Assembly: GCA_031367195.1 (NCBI GenBank)
Contig: JANLPL010000013.1
Span: 1 to 64,000, forward strand
Direction: 5' to 3'
DNA from: Roseiarcus sp031367195
Lineage (GTDB): Bacteria; Pseudomonadota; Alphaproteobacteria; Rhizobiales; Beijerinckiaceae
DNA length: 64,000 nt
This document shows positions 1 to 7,899 of the stretch, one piece after another. The position numbers were made by a program, and so were the translations under genes. The notes beneath the pieces are model-generated. The model did no database searches. It saw only the letters and a list, made by a program, of their open reading frames with translations, and was not told where the DNA came from. The number at the start of each line of letters is the position of its first letter. Positions within the stretch are counted from its first letter, which is position 1.

Positions 1-1
1 G

Positions 2-91
2 TGGCGGAGGAGGCGGGATTCGAACCCGCGATACGGTTTCCCGCATACACACTTTCCAGGCGTGCGCCTTCAGCCGCTCGGCCACCCCTCC
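2..91 (-). tRNA. tRNA-Ser (anticodon GGA)
   Basis: Reading the minus strand from 91, a 7-bp acceptor stem (GGAGGGG with CTCCTCC), a long class II variable arm and a T arm containing GGTTCGAATCC are all visible. The anticodon loop reads CTGGAAA, giving anticodon GGA (serine UCC/UCU). The discriminator is G at position 5 and the CCA tail is encoded at 4-2. Confidence 0.96.
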
Positions 92-396
92 ACAATCGGA
101 GGCCGCGCATATCATCGCCTCTGCGCTGAACGCAAGCCCCGCAGTCGCGACGATCCGAACGGAGAGCGCCATTTTGTTAAGCGGAAGAGCAACGCATCGC
201 TTTCAAGCTAACCTGCCAGGCGTTCCGAATTGAAATGCGTTTCATAGATGGCTTCGAGGAATCGGAGCGCATCCTGCCTTCACCGCAGAGTCCGCCGCGG
301 GCGTTGTGCGCGCGCAGGTCGGGCAGCGAAGATTTTGTCACGATCAAGCGTTGGGGCGAGCCCCGGATTATTTTTCTTCGACGGTTCCCCAGCTAT
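92..396. other. intergenic, no gene recognised
   Basis: About 300 bases between the tRNA-Ser gene and the end of the CCA-transferase gene. Short reading frames exist here but they run on into the reverse complement of the CCA-transferase gene and resemble nothing. I see no convincing promoter, RNA gene or repeat. Confidence 0.5.
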
Positions 397-1647
397 TCAC
401 TCGATCTCCTCCAGAGCCTGCGCCAGGAGTTGCGCCAGCCGCTCCGGCTCGCGCGGGAAGCCGGCGCGGATCCACTTCGCCTGCAACACCTTCAGCGCCG
501 CCCCGACCTGCCGCCCCTGCGGCAGGCCGCGCGCGAGTAGTTCGGCGCCGGTGAAGGGCAGGCGCGGCTCCGGCGTGTCGGCGAGGAAGCGATGCGCGGC
601 AAGCCAGCGCAGGTCGTTCATCGCGACGCCGCTGTCGGCGTGGGCCAGCAGGACCGCGTCGCGTGCGGCCGTCCGGCCGCGCTCGAACAAAGCGATCCGC
701 AAATCGCCGAGCGAGGGCGGCGCGGTCAGGCCGTGCAGGCTTTCCAGTCCGCGCGCGGCCGCGCCCAGCCGATCGCCTTCCGCATTGGAGAGACGTAACT
801 TTTCGCGCAGGCGCTCGGCGTCCTCGCGCACCACGACCGCCAGCGCCGCAAGCCGCAGCGCCGCGTCGCCGCTGGGCTCGATCTGCGCGAGACGCGCCAG
901 CCGGGCGGGATAAGCGATGCCGCCGAGCGTCGGCCCCAGCAGCCCCGCGCCCTCGGCGACGCCAAGCACATATGACCCACGGAGCGCGACCAGAACCTTC
1001 ATTATCTCAGCGCGCACCCGCTCCGCCGACAACGTCGCAAGGCCCGCCCGCTCGGCGATGGCGGCGGAGAGGCCGGCCGGGTCCAGCGCGCCGTCGCCGA
1101 AACGCGCGGAAAAGCGCAGGAATCGCAGGATCCGCAGGAAATCTTCGCGGATGCGCTGGCGCGCCTCGCCAATAAAGCGCACCCGGCTTGCCGCGAGGTC
1201 GGCGAGGCCGCCGACGTAATCGTGCACGAAGCCCTGCGCGTCCAAAGACAAAGCGTTGAGGGTGAAATCGCGGCGCATCGCGTCGGCGACGAAATCGCGC
1301 CCGAACCGAACTTTTGCGCGCCGCCCGTCGGTCTCGATGTCCTCGCGCAGGCTGGTCGTCTCGATCGTCGCACCCTCGAGGATCAGCGTGACGGTGCCAT
1401 GCTCCACGCCGGTCGGCGCGAAGGCCACGCCCGCCGCCTTGGCTCGCGCCATCACGATCTCAGGCGTGGCGGTGGTGGCGATGTCGAAATCCCCGGGCGT
1501 CTCGCCCAGCAGCAGATCGCGCACCGCCCCGCCGACGAGGCGCGCCTCCTCGCCGTCGGCGTTGAGCAGCGCCAGCGCGCGCGCAAGCGGCGGGCTTTGC
1601 AGAACAGAGAGATCGGTCAGACGACCGTCGCGCAGCGCCAGCGTCAC
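397..1647 (-). CDS. cca: CCA tRNA nucleotidyltransferase / poly(A) polymerase family
   Basis: Adds or repairs the 3' CCA of tRNAs. The class II nucleotidyltransferase head is clear: LVGGAVRDLLLG at about residues 37-48 and the metal-binding DFD at 53-55, followed by the RRDFTLNAL and RIREDFLRILRFLRFSARF motifs typical of the family. Length is 416 residues with the chosen start. That start is GTG at 1647, overlapping the TGA of the upstream DUF6111 gene (GTGA); a longer frame back to 1800 exists but would run through the whole end of that gene. It is the last gene of the NUDIX-DUF6111-cca run and is probably translationally coupled to it. Confidence 0.95.
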   Translation of the reverse strand: MTLALRDGRLTDLSVLQSPPLARALALLNADGEEARLVGGAVRDLLLGETPGDFDIATTATPEIVMARAKAAGVAFAPTGVEHGTVTLILEGATIETTSLREDIETDGRRAKVRFGRDFVADAMRRDFTLNALSLDAQGFVHDYVGGLADLAASRVRFIGEARQRIREDFLRILRFLRFSARFGDGALDPAGLSAAIAERAGLATLSAERVRAEIMKVLVALRGSYVLGVAEGAGLLGPTLGGIAYPARLARLAQIEPSGDAALRLAALAVVVREDAERLREKLRLSNAEGDRLGAAARGLESLHGLTAPPSLGDLRIALFERGRTAARDAVLLAHADSGVAMNDLRWLAAHRFLADTPEPRLPFTGAELLARGLPQGRQVGAALKVLQAKWIRAGFPREPERLAQLLAQALEEIE

Positions 1648-1904
1648 TCGAACCGCCCCGGCACGATGATTCCGTTCTCGATATGCGCTGGCACGTAGCG
1701 CCCATGCCCACGTGGGGCGAACGCGGTGAGCAAAGCCAGTCCGAGCGCGGCCGCCGCCAATCCCGTCAAGGCGAGCCAGCTCAGCCGTCCGCGCGTCCAA
1801 TGCTCCACCGCCAGCGGGAATTTCAGGCGCAGCGCGAGATAGAGCGCGAACAGCGCGAAGGGCGTCAGAAACAGCCCTACCGTTTCAAACAACGCGCGAA
1901 TCAT
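1644..1904 (-). CDS. DUF6111 family small membrane protein
   Basis: An 86-residue protein starting MIRALFETVGLFLTPF. It has two predicted membrane segments, around residues 5-25 and 41-62, with a basic linker between them and a soluble tail ending VPGRFE. The position between a NUDIX hydrolase and the CCA enzyme is the usual location of the DUF6111 family in alphaproteobacteria (known from family context). The ATG at 1904 overlaps the NUDIX stop codon (ATGA), and its own stop overlaps the cca GTG, so the three genes appear coupled. The molecular function is unknown. Confidence 0.85.
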   Translation of the reverse strand: MIRALFETVGLFLTPFALFALYLALRLKFPLAVEHWTRGRLSWLALTGLAAAALGLALLTAFAPRGHGRYVPAHIENGIIVPGRFE

Positions 1905-2533
1905 CGGCGGGTCAGCCTTTCCCAGAGATTGCGCAGGATGCCCGCCGTCGCGCCCCAGATATAGCGGTTGTTGTGCGGCATGGCGTAATAGCGCCGCTTG
2001 GCGCCGGCCCATTCGCGCTCGTGGATGGCGTGATTGGCTTCGTCCATGAGGAAATCGAGCGGCGTCTCGAACGCGGCCTCGACCTCCTCTGCGTTGAGGG
2101 TCAGCGCGAAGCCCGGCGTCACCAAAGCCACCAGCGGCGCGATGCGAAAGCCGGTGCCGGTGAGATAGGGGTCGAGCCAGCCGAGCGGCTCGATGAATTT
2201 CCGCTCCAGCCCGATCTCCTCCTCCGCCTCGCGCAGGGCGGCTTGCAGCGGCGTCTCGCCGGGATCGACCTTGCCGCCGGGAAAGGCGACCTGGCCGGAA
2301 TGGGCGCGCAAATGGCCGGCGCGCTGGGTGAGCAGGACGGTCAGCCCGTCCGGCCGCGCGACGATGGGGGCCAATACGGCGGCGGGACGGGAAGGCGGCA
2401 AACCCGCCGGCGGGCCGCCATTCAGCGCGAAATCGCTCGCGCGCGGGTGGGGCGCGAAGGCGTCGGGGCTCAGCTCCGCGTCGAGCGCCAGGCGGGCGCG
2501 GGCGCGGAAGGCGTCGGGGTCGCGCGGAATCAT
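1901..2533 (-). CDS. NUDIX hydrolase, CoA pyrophosphatase type
   Basis: A 210-residue NUDIX hydrolase. The NUDIX box (G-x5-E-x7-REUxEExGU) is complete at about residues 87-109, as GKVDPGETP followed by REAEEEIGL. The preceding HSGQVAFPGG is the signature of the CoA-pyrophosphatase (NudL/YeaB-like) branch, which cleaves CoA to phosphopantetheine and 3',5'-ADP. The substrate assignment is from family resemblance only. It lies 6 bases downstream of the DUF1285 gene and overlaps DUF6111 by four bases, so it is in a minus-strand operon of four genes. Confidence 0.93.
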   Translation of the reverse strand: MIPRDPDAFRARARLALDAELSPDAFAPHPRASDFALNGGPPAGLPPSRPAAVLAPIVARPDGLTVLLTQRAGHLRAHSGQVAFPGGKVDPGETPLQAALREAEEEIGLERKFIEPLGWLDPYLTGTGFRIAPLVALVTPGFALTLNAEEVEAAFETPLDFLMDEANHAIHEREWAGAKRRYYAMPHNNRYIWGATAGILRNLWERLTRR

Positions 2534-2539
2534 GGGCGC

Positions 2540-3151
2540 TCAGCGGCCATCGCCGCCAAGACCGGCACAATCAAGACCTTCGATCTCGCTCGCCCGCCGC
2601 ATGGGAAAGAACGCGCCGCCGGAGCGCACGCCAAACCAGTCCTCGCCTCCGTGCGGCTCGACCGCGCCGAGATCGACCAGATCGTAGAACAAGGCCCGCT
2701 TCACCAGCGCCCAGAGGTCGCCGCGCACGCGAACGTAGGGCTTCACGCCCTCCGCCGCGCCGGGCTCGAACCGCAGCTGATGCTCCGGCCCGACCCAGAC
2801 GAAATCATCGACCTGGGTGCGAAAGCCGATCCGGCCCTCCTCGCGCCGCATCTCCACCGCGAGGAACGGCGCGTCGTCAACTCTGATTCCGACCCGCTCG
2901 ACCGGCGTCACCAGCACATAGCGGTCGGTGTCCTTGCGCAGAATCGACGAGAACAATTTCACCAGCGGCGCCCGGCCAATGGGCGAGCCGAGGTAAAACC
3001 ACGTCCCGTCGGCGGCGATCCGCATGTCGATGTCGCCGCAGAACGGCGGATTCCACAGATGGACCGGCGGGAGCCCGGCCTCCTGCACTTGCGCCAGTCC
3101 CGCCAACGCCTGATCCGGCGCCTTATTTCCGTTTTGTGACAAAGCCGCCAT
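2540..3151 (-). CDS. DUF1285 domain-containing protein
   Basis: A 203-residue soluble protein of the DUF1285 family. Recognisable stretches are PPVHLWNPPFCGDIDMRI and GTWFYLGSPIGRAPLVKLF near the N-terminus, and ERVGIRVDDAPFLAV in the middle. The family has a solved fold in other bacteria but no agreed function. I chose ATG at 3151; a TTG eight codons upstream at 3175 is possible, and neither start has a strong Shine-Dalgarno. It is the first gene of the minus-strand run ending in cca and is divergent from the MoxR operon. Confidence 0.88.
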   Translation of the reverse strand: MAALSQNGNKAPDQALAGLAQVQEAGLPPVHLWNPPFCGDIDMRIAADGTWFYLGSPIGRAPLVKLFSSILRKDTDRYVLVTPVERVGIRVDDAPFLAVEMRREEGRIGFRTQVDDFVWVGPEHQLRFEPGAAEGVKPYVRVRGDLWALVKRALFYDLVDLGAVEPHGGEDWFGVRSGGAFFPMRRASEIEGLDCAGLGGDGR

Positions 3152-3264
3152 ATTCTCGCGTCGATTGCGCGCCAAAGGCCAGAGATGGCTCGACAGGCGC
3201 GCGTTATATCCTAATCTAAGCCCGAGCCCCCGTTTTAGAAACCAGATTCGCGGCGTGGCAGGAG

Positions 3265-4266
3265 ATGGGAATGCCGGTGACCGAATTCGACGCCGCGATC
3301 GCCAAGACGGCGGAGGCGACGCTTGAGCGCATCCGCGCCGCGCGCGACGCGATCGGCGCGGTGATTTTTGGTCAGGAGAAGGTGGTCGAGCAGACGCTCA
3401 CCACGTTGCTGGCGGGCGGCCACGGCCTGCTGATCGGTGTGCCGGGCCTCGCCAAAACCAAGCTGGTCGAGACGCTGGGGATCGTGCTCGGTCTCGACGC
3501 GCTGCGCATCCAGTTCACCCCCGACCTGATGCCCTCCGACATTCTCGGCGCCGAGGTGATGGAGGAGGGGCAGGACGGTCGGCGCTCGTTCCGCTTCCTG
3601 CCCGGCCCGATCTTCGCCCAGCTCCTGATGGCCGACGAGATCAATCGCGCCAGCCCGCGCACCCAGTCGGCTTTGTTGCAGGCGATGCAGGAGCGTCACG
3701 TCACCATCGCCGGCGCGCGCCACGATCTGCCTGCTCCGTTCCACGTGCTGGCGACGCAGAACCCGCTGGAGCAGGAGGGCGCCTATCCCTTGCCCGAAGC
3801 CCAGCTCGACCGTTTCCTCATGCAGATCGACGTCGGCTATCCCGACCGCGCCGCCGAGCGTCGCGTGCTGATCGAAACCACCGGAATCGTCGAGACCAAA
3901 GCGAAAGCCGCCATGACGGCGGATGATCTGATATCAGCGCAACGGCTGGTGCGCGCCGCGCCCATCGGCGAGAACGTGGTGGAGGCGATCCTCGATCTCG
4001 TGCGCGCTGCCCGCCCCGGCGAGGGCGATCCTGAATTGACCAAACCGATCGCCTGGGGCCCCGGCCCGCGCGCCGCGCAGGCATTGACGCTCGCCTCCCG
4101 CGCCCGCGCGCTGATCGACGGGCGGCTGTCGCCCTCGCGCGACGATGTGATCGCGCTGGCCGAGCCGATCCTCAAACACCGCATGGCGCTGACCTATCCC
4201 GCTCGCGCCGAGGGCGAGACGATAACGGGCGTCGTCGCGCGGCTCGTCGCCAAATATGTGTCCTGA
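3265..4266 (+). CDS. MoxR-family AAA+ ATPase
   Basis: A 333-residue MoxR-type AAA+ ATPase (AAA_3 plus AAA lid). Walker A is GVPGLAKT at residues 58-65 and Walker B is LLMADEINRA at about 121-130; the FTPDLMPSDILG and TQNPLEQEGAYPLPEAQLDR motifs are hallmark MoxR sequences. MoxR ATPases act as chaperones or assembly factors and are encoded with DUF58 and VWA proteins, exactly as here: the DUF58 gene begins 4 bases downstream. ATG at 3265 follows a GCAGGAG ribosome-binding site; ATG at 3271 is an alternative. It is the first gene of a four-gene operon reaching to 9983. Confidence 0.95.
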   Translation: MGMPVTEFDAAIAKTAEATLERIRAARDAIGAVIFGQEKVVEQTLTTLLAGGHGLLIGVPGLAKTKLVETLGIVLGLDALRIQFTPDLMPSDILGAEVMEEGQDGRRSFRFLPGPIFAQLLMADEINRASPRTQSALLQAMQERHVTIAGARHDLPAPFHVLATQNPLEQEGAYPLPEAQLDRFLMQIDVGYPDRAAERRVLIETTGIVETKAKAAMTADDLISAQRLVRAAPIGENVVEAILDLVRAARPGEGDPELTKPIAWGPGPRAAQALTLASRARALIDGRLSPSRDDVIALAEPILKHRMALTYPARAEGETITGVVARLVAKYVS

Positions 4267-4269
4267 CGC

Positions 4270-5154
4270 TTGGCCAAAGCCGCCACCCAAGCCCCCCGCG
4301 AACAGGCCGCCGTTCTCGCGGCTCGCCTGCCCGACCTCGTCGTGGCGGCGCGGCGGTTGGCGCACAGCCTCATGCATGGCGTGCATGGACGGCGACGCGC
4401 GGGGCCGGGCGAGAATTTCTGGCAGTTTCGCGCCTTCTCCTCCGGCGAGCCGGCGCAAAACATCGACTGGCGCCGCTCGGCGCGAGGAACCCAAGCCTAC
4501 GTGCGCGAGCGCGAATGGGAGGCCGCGCAGACGCTGTGGCTATGGTTCGACCGTTCGCCGACGATGAATTTCCGCTCCGATCTCGCACCCGTCTCCAAGT
4601 TCGACCGCGCGGCCGTGCTCGCGCTCGCGCTCGCCGATCTCGCGGTCAGGGGCGGCGAGCGCGTCGGCCTGCTCGGCCTGTCGCGCCCGGTCGCCGCGCG
4701 CGACGTGATCGACCGCTTCGCGGAGATCCTGGCCGTGTCCGGCCCGCGCCCGACCGCGTCGCCGCCCGCAGTCGCCGTCGCGGCGCGCTCCAAACTGGTT
4801 CTGATCGGCGATTATCTGAGCCCGCCCGCCGAAATCGAGGCGAGCTTCGTCGCGCTCGGCGCGCAAGGGGCGGAAGGCCATGTATTGATGATCTCCGATC
4901 CCATCGAGGAGAGCTTTCCGTTCGAGGGCCATATGGATTTCCTCGACATGGCCGGAATCGCCCGCTGGCGCGCGCCCCGCGCCGAGGTTTTTCGTGAGCC
5001 CTATCAGTCGCGGCTCGCCGCGCAGCGCGAGGCGGTGAAAAGCGCGGCGCGCGCGCTGGGGTGGGATTTCGCCTTGCATCGCACCGACGCCCCGGCCTCC
5101 ACCGCGCTGCTGGCGCTCCATGCGCGGCTGTCCGAGCCGGCGGACGTGGCCTGA
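4270..5154 (+). CDS. DUF58 domain-containing protein
   Basis: A 294-residue DUF58 protein. The family core is obvious: ENFWQFRAFSSGEPAQNIDW followed by RRSARGTQAYVREREWE and LWLWFDRSPTM, the last resembling the start of a VWA-like fold. DUF58 proteins are usual partners of MoxR ATPases in envelope-associated complexes. It starts with TTG at 4270, three bases after the moxR stop, and its stop abuts the ATG of the next gene, so tight translational coupling is likely. No membrane segment is apparent, unlike many DUF58 proteins that carry two N-terminal helices. Confidence 0.92.
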   Translation: MAKAATQAPREQAAVLAARLPDLVVAARRLAHSLMHGVHGRRRAGPGENFWQFRAFSSGEPAQNIDWRRSARGTQAYVREREWEAAQTLWLWFDRSPTMNFRSDLAPVSKFDRAAVLALALADLAVRGGERVGLLGLSRPVAARDVIDRFAEILAVSGPRPTASPPAVAVAARSKLVLIGDYLSPPAEIEASFVALGAQGAEGHVLMISDPIEESFPFEGHMDFLDMAGIARWRAPRAEVFREPYQSRLAAQREAVKSAARALGWDFALHRTDAPASTALLALHARLSEPADVA

Positions 5155-7899
5155 ATGTTCGGACTCCCGCTCGCCTTCGCCGCCCCCGCCGCGCTTGCCG
5201 CGCTGATCGGCCTCGTCGCGCTCTACTGGCTGCTGCGGGTCACGCCGCCACGCCCGCGCCAGCAGATCTTTCCGCCCGTCCGCCTGCTGCTCGGCCTCGC
5301 GCCAAAGGAGACGACGGCGTTCCGTACGCCCTGGCCGCTTTTGCTGCTGCGACTCGCCATCGCCGCGCTGGTGGTGCTGGCGATGGCCGGTCCGGTCTGG
5401 CGCGCGCTGGAAAGCGCCGCGCGGGGCAAAGCGCCGCTGCTGATCGTGCTCGACGACGGCTGGTCGGCGGCGCCGAACTGGGCGCGGCGCATGATTCTGG
5501 CGCGGGAAACCGCCGACGCCGCCGCGCGCGCCGGCCGCCCGGTCGCGCTCGCCCCGCTTTCGCTGGGCGCGCAGGAAATCGCCGCCAGCGACGGCGAGGC
5601 GGTCGCCGTGAAACTTGCCGCGCTCGCCCCGGTGTCCTATATGCCGCCGCGCGGTCCCGCCCGCGCGGCGATCACTGCTTTTCTCTCCGCGCATCCGCAG
5701 ACGGAGACGCTGTGGATCGCCGACGGTCTCGATTTCGGCGACGGCGCCGATTTCGCGCGCGCTTTCGCCGGTCAAAGCGCTGAAGTCGCCGCCGACCCGG
5801 AGACCGCGCTCGCCCTCGTCGGCGCGGACAGCTTACCCGCCGCGATGGAAGTCTCGCTCACGCGCGCCGGCCCCTCCGGGCGCGCGAATGGCACGGTGCG
5901 GGCATTCGACGCGCGCGGCCGCAGCCTCGGCGAGGCGCCATTCGATTTCGACGGCAAAACCACCGCCACGGCGCGGTTCGAATTGCCCGTCGAGCTTCGC
6001 AACGACATTTCCCGCCTCGCCATCGACGGCGAACCCGCCGCCGGCGCCGTCTGGCTGGTGGACGAGCGGGCCAAGCGCCGTCGCGTGGCGGTGGTCGCCG
6101 GCGGCAACGCCGATCTCGCCGAGCCGCTGCTGGCGCCCACCTACTACATCAGAAAGGCGCTCGCTCCCTTCGCCGAGGTTCGCACGCCCAAGCAGGGCGT
6201 CGCCGACCCGATTTCGGAATTGCTGAGCGAACAGCCCTCCGCGCTCGTGCTCGCCGACATGAATCTTGCAGGGCCGGATCACGACAAGATCGACGCTTTC
6301 GTCAAGGGCGGCGGCGTGCTGATCCGCTTCGCCGGCTCGCGAACCGGCTCGGCCGACGACGATCTGATCCCCACCCCTTTGCGCGGCGGCGGCCGCACGC
6401 TTGGCGGCGCCCTGTCGTGGGAGACGCCCAAACATATCGCGCCGTTCGAGCCGCCGAGCCCGTTCGTGGGTCTGACCGCGCCGGAGGAAGTGACAGTGAC
6501 GCGCCAGGTGCTCGCCGAGCCGGGGCCGGGTCTGACGGAGAAGAGTTGGGCGCGGCTCGCAGATGGGACGCCGCTGGTCACCGCCGCGCGGCGCGGCAAG
6601 GGGCTGATCGTGCTGTTCCACATCACCGCCGACACGACCTGGTCGAACCTGCCGCTCAGCGGCCTGTTCGTCGAGATGCTGCGCCGCATCGTCGCCGAAG
6701 CCAACGCCGCGCCCACGAGCGTCGGCGACCCCAACGCCGCCAAGTCGGCGCTGCCGCCGTGGCGCACGCTCGACGGTTTCGGCGCGCTGGCCGAGCCACC
6801 CGCCACCGCCAAACCGCTGCTGGCGGGCTTTATCGGCGCAGCCGACGCCGAGCATCCCCCCGGCTTCTACGGCGCGCCCGACAGCGCCGCCGCGCTCAAC
6901 GCCCTGCCGGAAGGCGCCGCCCTGAAAGCCGCCGACTCTTCCAGCCTTGCAATGCGCAAGGGCGGCCTGACCACCGAGCCGCCGCTCGACCTCAAACCCT
7001 GGCTGCTGCTGGCCGCTTTCCTCGGCTTTCTCATCGACACTGTCGCAAGCCTGGGGACGTCGCGCGCCACGTGGCGCTGGCGCGGCGCGGCGGCGATTGG
7101 GCTTGCGCTGCTGTGGCTTCCGCCCACGCAGGACGCCCGCGCGGCGAGCGTGACCGAACTGCAAGCCGCTACCGCCACGCGACTTGGCTATGTCCTGACC
7201 GGCGACGCGGAGGTGGACGAAACCTCGCGCCTGGGTCTCGAACAACTCACCCGCGCGCTCGATCTGCGCACATCCGCCGCGCTGTCCGACCCCGTCGCGC
7301 TCGACCCCGCGAAAGACGAACTCACCTACTATCCGCTGATCTACTGGCCGGTGGCGGCCGAACGGCCGCAGCCGTCGGCCGGCGCGGTCGCGCGCATCGC
7401 CGCCTTCATGCATAATGGCGGCACGGTGATCTTCGACACCCGCGACGCCCTGAGCGCCAGCCTCGAAGACGGCCCCGGCCCGGCGACGCAGTGGCTGCGC
7501 AAACTGCTGAAGGGCGTCGATGTGCCGGCGCTGGAGCCGGTGCCCGGCGATCACGTCGTCACCAAGACCTTTTATCTGCTCAAAAGCTTCGTCGGCCGCA
7601 CCGAGAACGGCCAGACCTGGATCGAGGCGCTGCCGCCGGTCGACCCCAATGACCGCGGCAACGCTCCCGCTCGCGCCGGCGACAGCGTGTCGCCAATCGT
7701 CATCACCTCCAACGATCTCGCCGGCGCCTGGGCCGCGCGTGAGGACGGCTCCGCCCTCTATCCATTAGTCCCCGGCGGCCCGCGCCAGCGCGAGATGGCG
7801 TTGCGCGGCGGCGTCAATCTCGTGATGTACGCGCTGACCGGCAATTACAAAGCCGATCAGGTTCACGCGCGCGATCTGCTGGAAAGGTTGGCGCGGTGA
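5155..7899 (+). CDS. BatA / DUF4159 domain membrane protein
   Basis: A 914-residue membrane protein. The N-terminus is a BatA-type module with two helices (about residues 7-27 and 58-80) separated by a basic segment. A long extracytoplasmic central part of glutamine-amidotransferase-like character follows, then two more helices at roughly 613-660. The C-terminal DUF4159 domain covers about 675-905, with TRLGYVLTGDAEVDETS and HNGGTVIFDTRDAL being typical. This architecture is known from alphaproteobacterial MoxR operons; biochemical function is not established. It begins directly at the DUF58 stop and overlaps the next gene by four bases (GTGA). Confidence 0.9.
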   Translation: MFGLPLAFAAPAALAALIGLVALYWLLRVTPPRPRQQIFPPVRLLLGLAPKETTAFRTPWPLLLLRLAIAALVVLAMAGPVWRALESAARGKAPLLIVLDDGWSAAPNWARRMILARETADAAARAGRPVALAPLSLGAQEIAASDGEAVAVKLAALAPVSYMPPRGPARAAITAFLSAHPQTETLWIADGLDFGDGADFARAFAGQSAEVAADPETALALVGADSLPAAMEVSLTRAGPSGRANGTVRAFDARGRSLGEAPFDFDGKTTATARFELPVELRNDISRLAIDGEPAAGAVWLVDERAKRRRVAVVAGGNADLAEPLLAPTYYIRKALAPFAEVRTPKQGVADPISELLSEQPSALVLADMNLAGPDHDKIDAFVKGGGVLIRFAGSRTGSADDDLIPTPLRGGGRTLGGALSWETPKHIAPFEPPSPFVGLTAPEEVTVTRQVLAEPGPGLTEKSWARLADGTPLVTAARRGKGLIVLFHITADTTWSNLPLSGLFVEMLRRIVAEANAAPTSVGDPNAAKSALPPWRTLDGFGALAEPPATAKPLLAGFIGAADAEHPPGFYGAPDSAAALNALPEGAALKAADSSSLAMRKGGLTTEPPLDLKPWLLLAAFLGFLIDTVASLGTSRATWRWRGAAAIGLALLWLPPTQDARAASVTELQAATATRLGYVLTGDAEVDETSRLGLEQLTRALDLRTSAALSDPVALDPAKDELTYYPLIYWPVAAERPQPSAGAVARIAAFMHNGGTVIFDTRDALSASLEDGPGPATQWLRKLLKGVDVPALEPVPGDHVVTKTFYLLKSFVGRTENGQTWIEALPPVDPNDRGNAPARAGDSVSPIVITSNDLAGAWAAREDGSALYPLVPGGPRQREMALRGGVNLVMYALTGNYKADQVHARDLLERLAR

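Noticed and set aside
1644..2570. Long minus-strand frame covering both NUDIX and DUF6111 as one protein
   Set aside because: Its N-terminal two thirds is an out-of-frame, Arg/Pro-rich reading of the NUDIX gene; the real DUF6111 protein starts at ATG 1904 overlapping the NUDIX stop.
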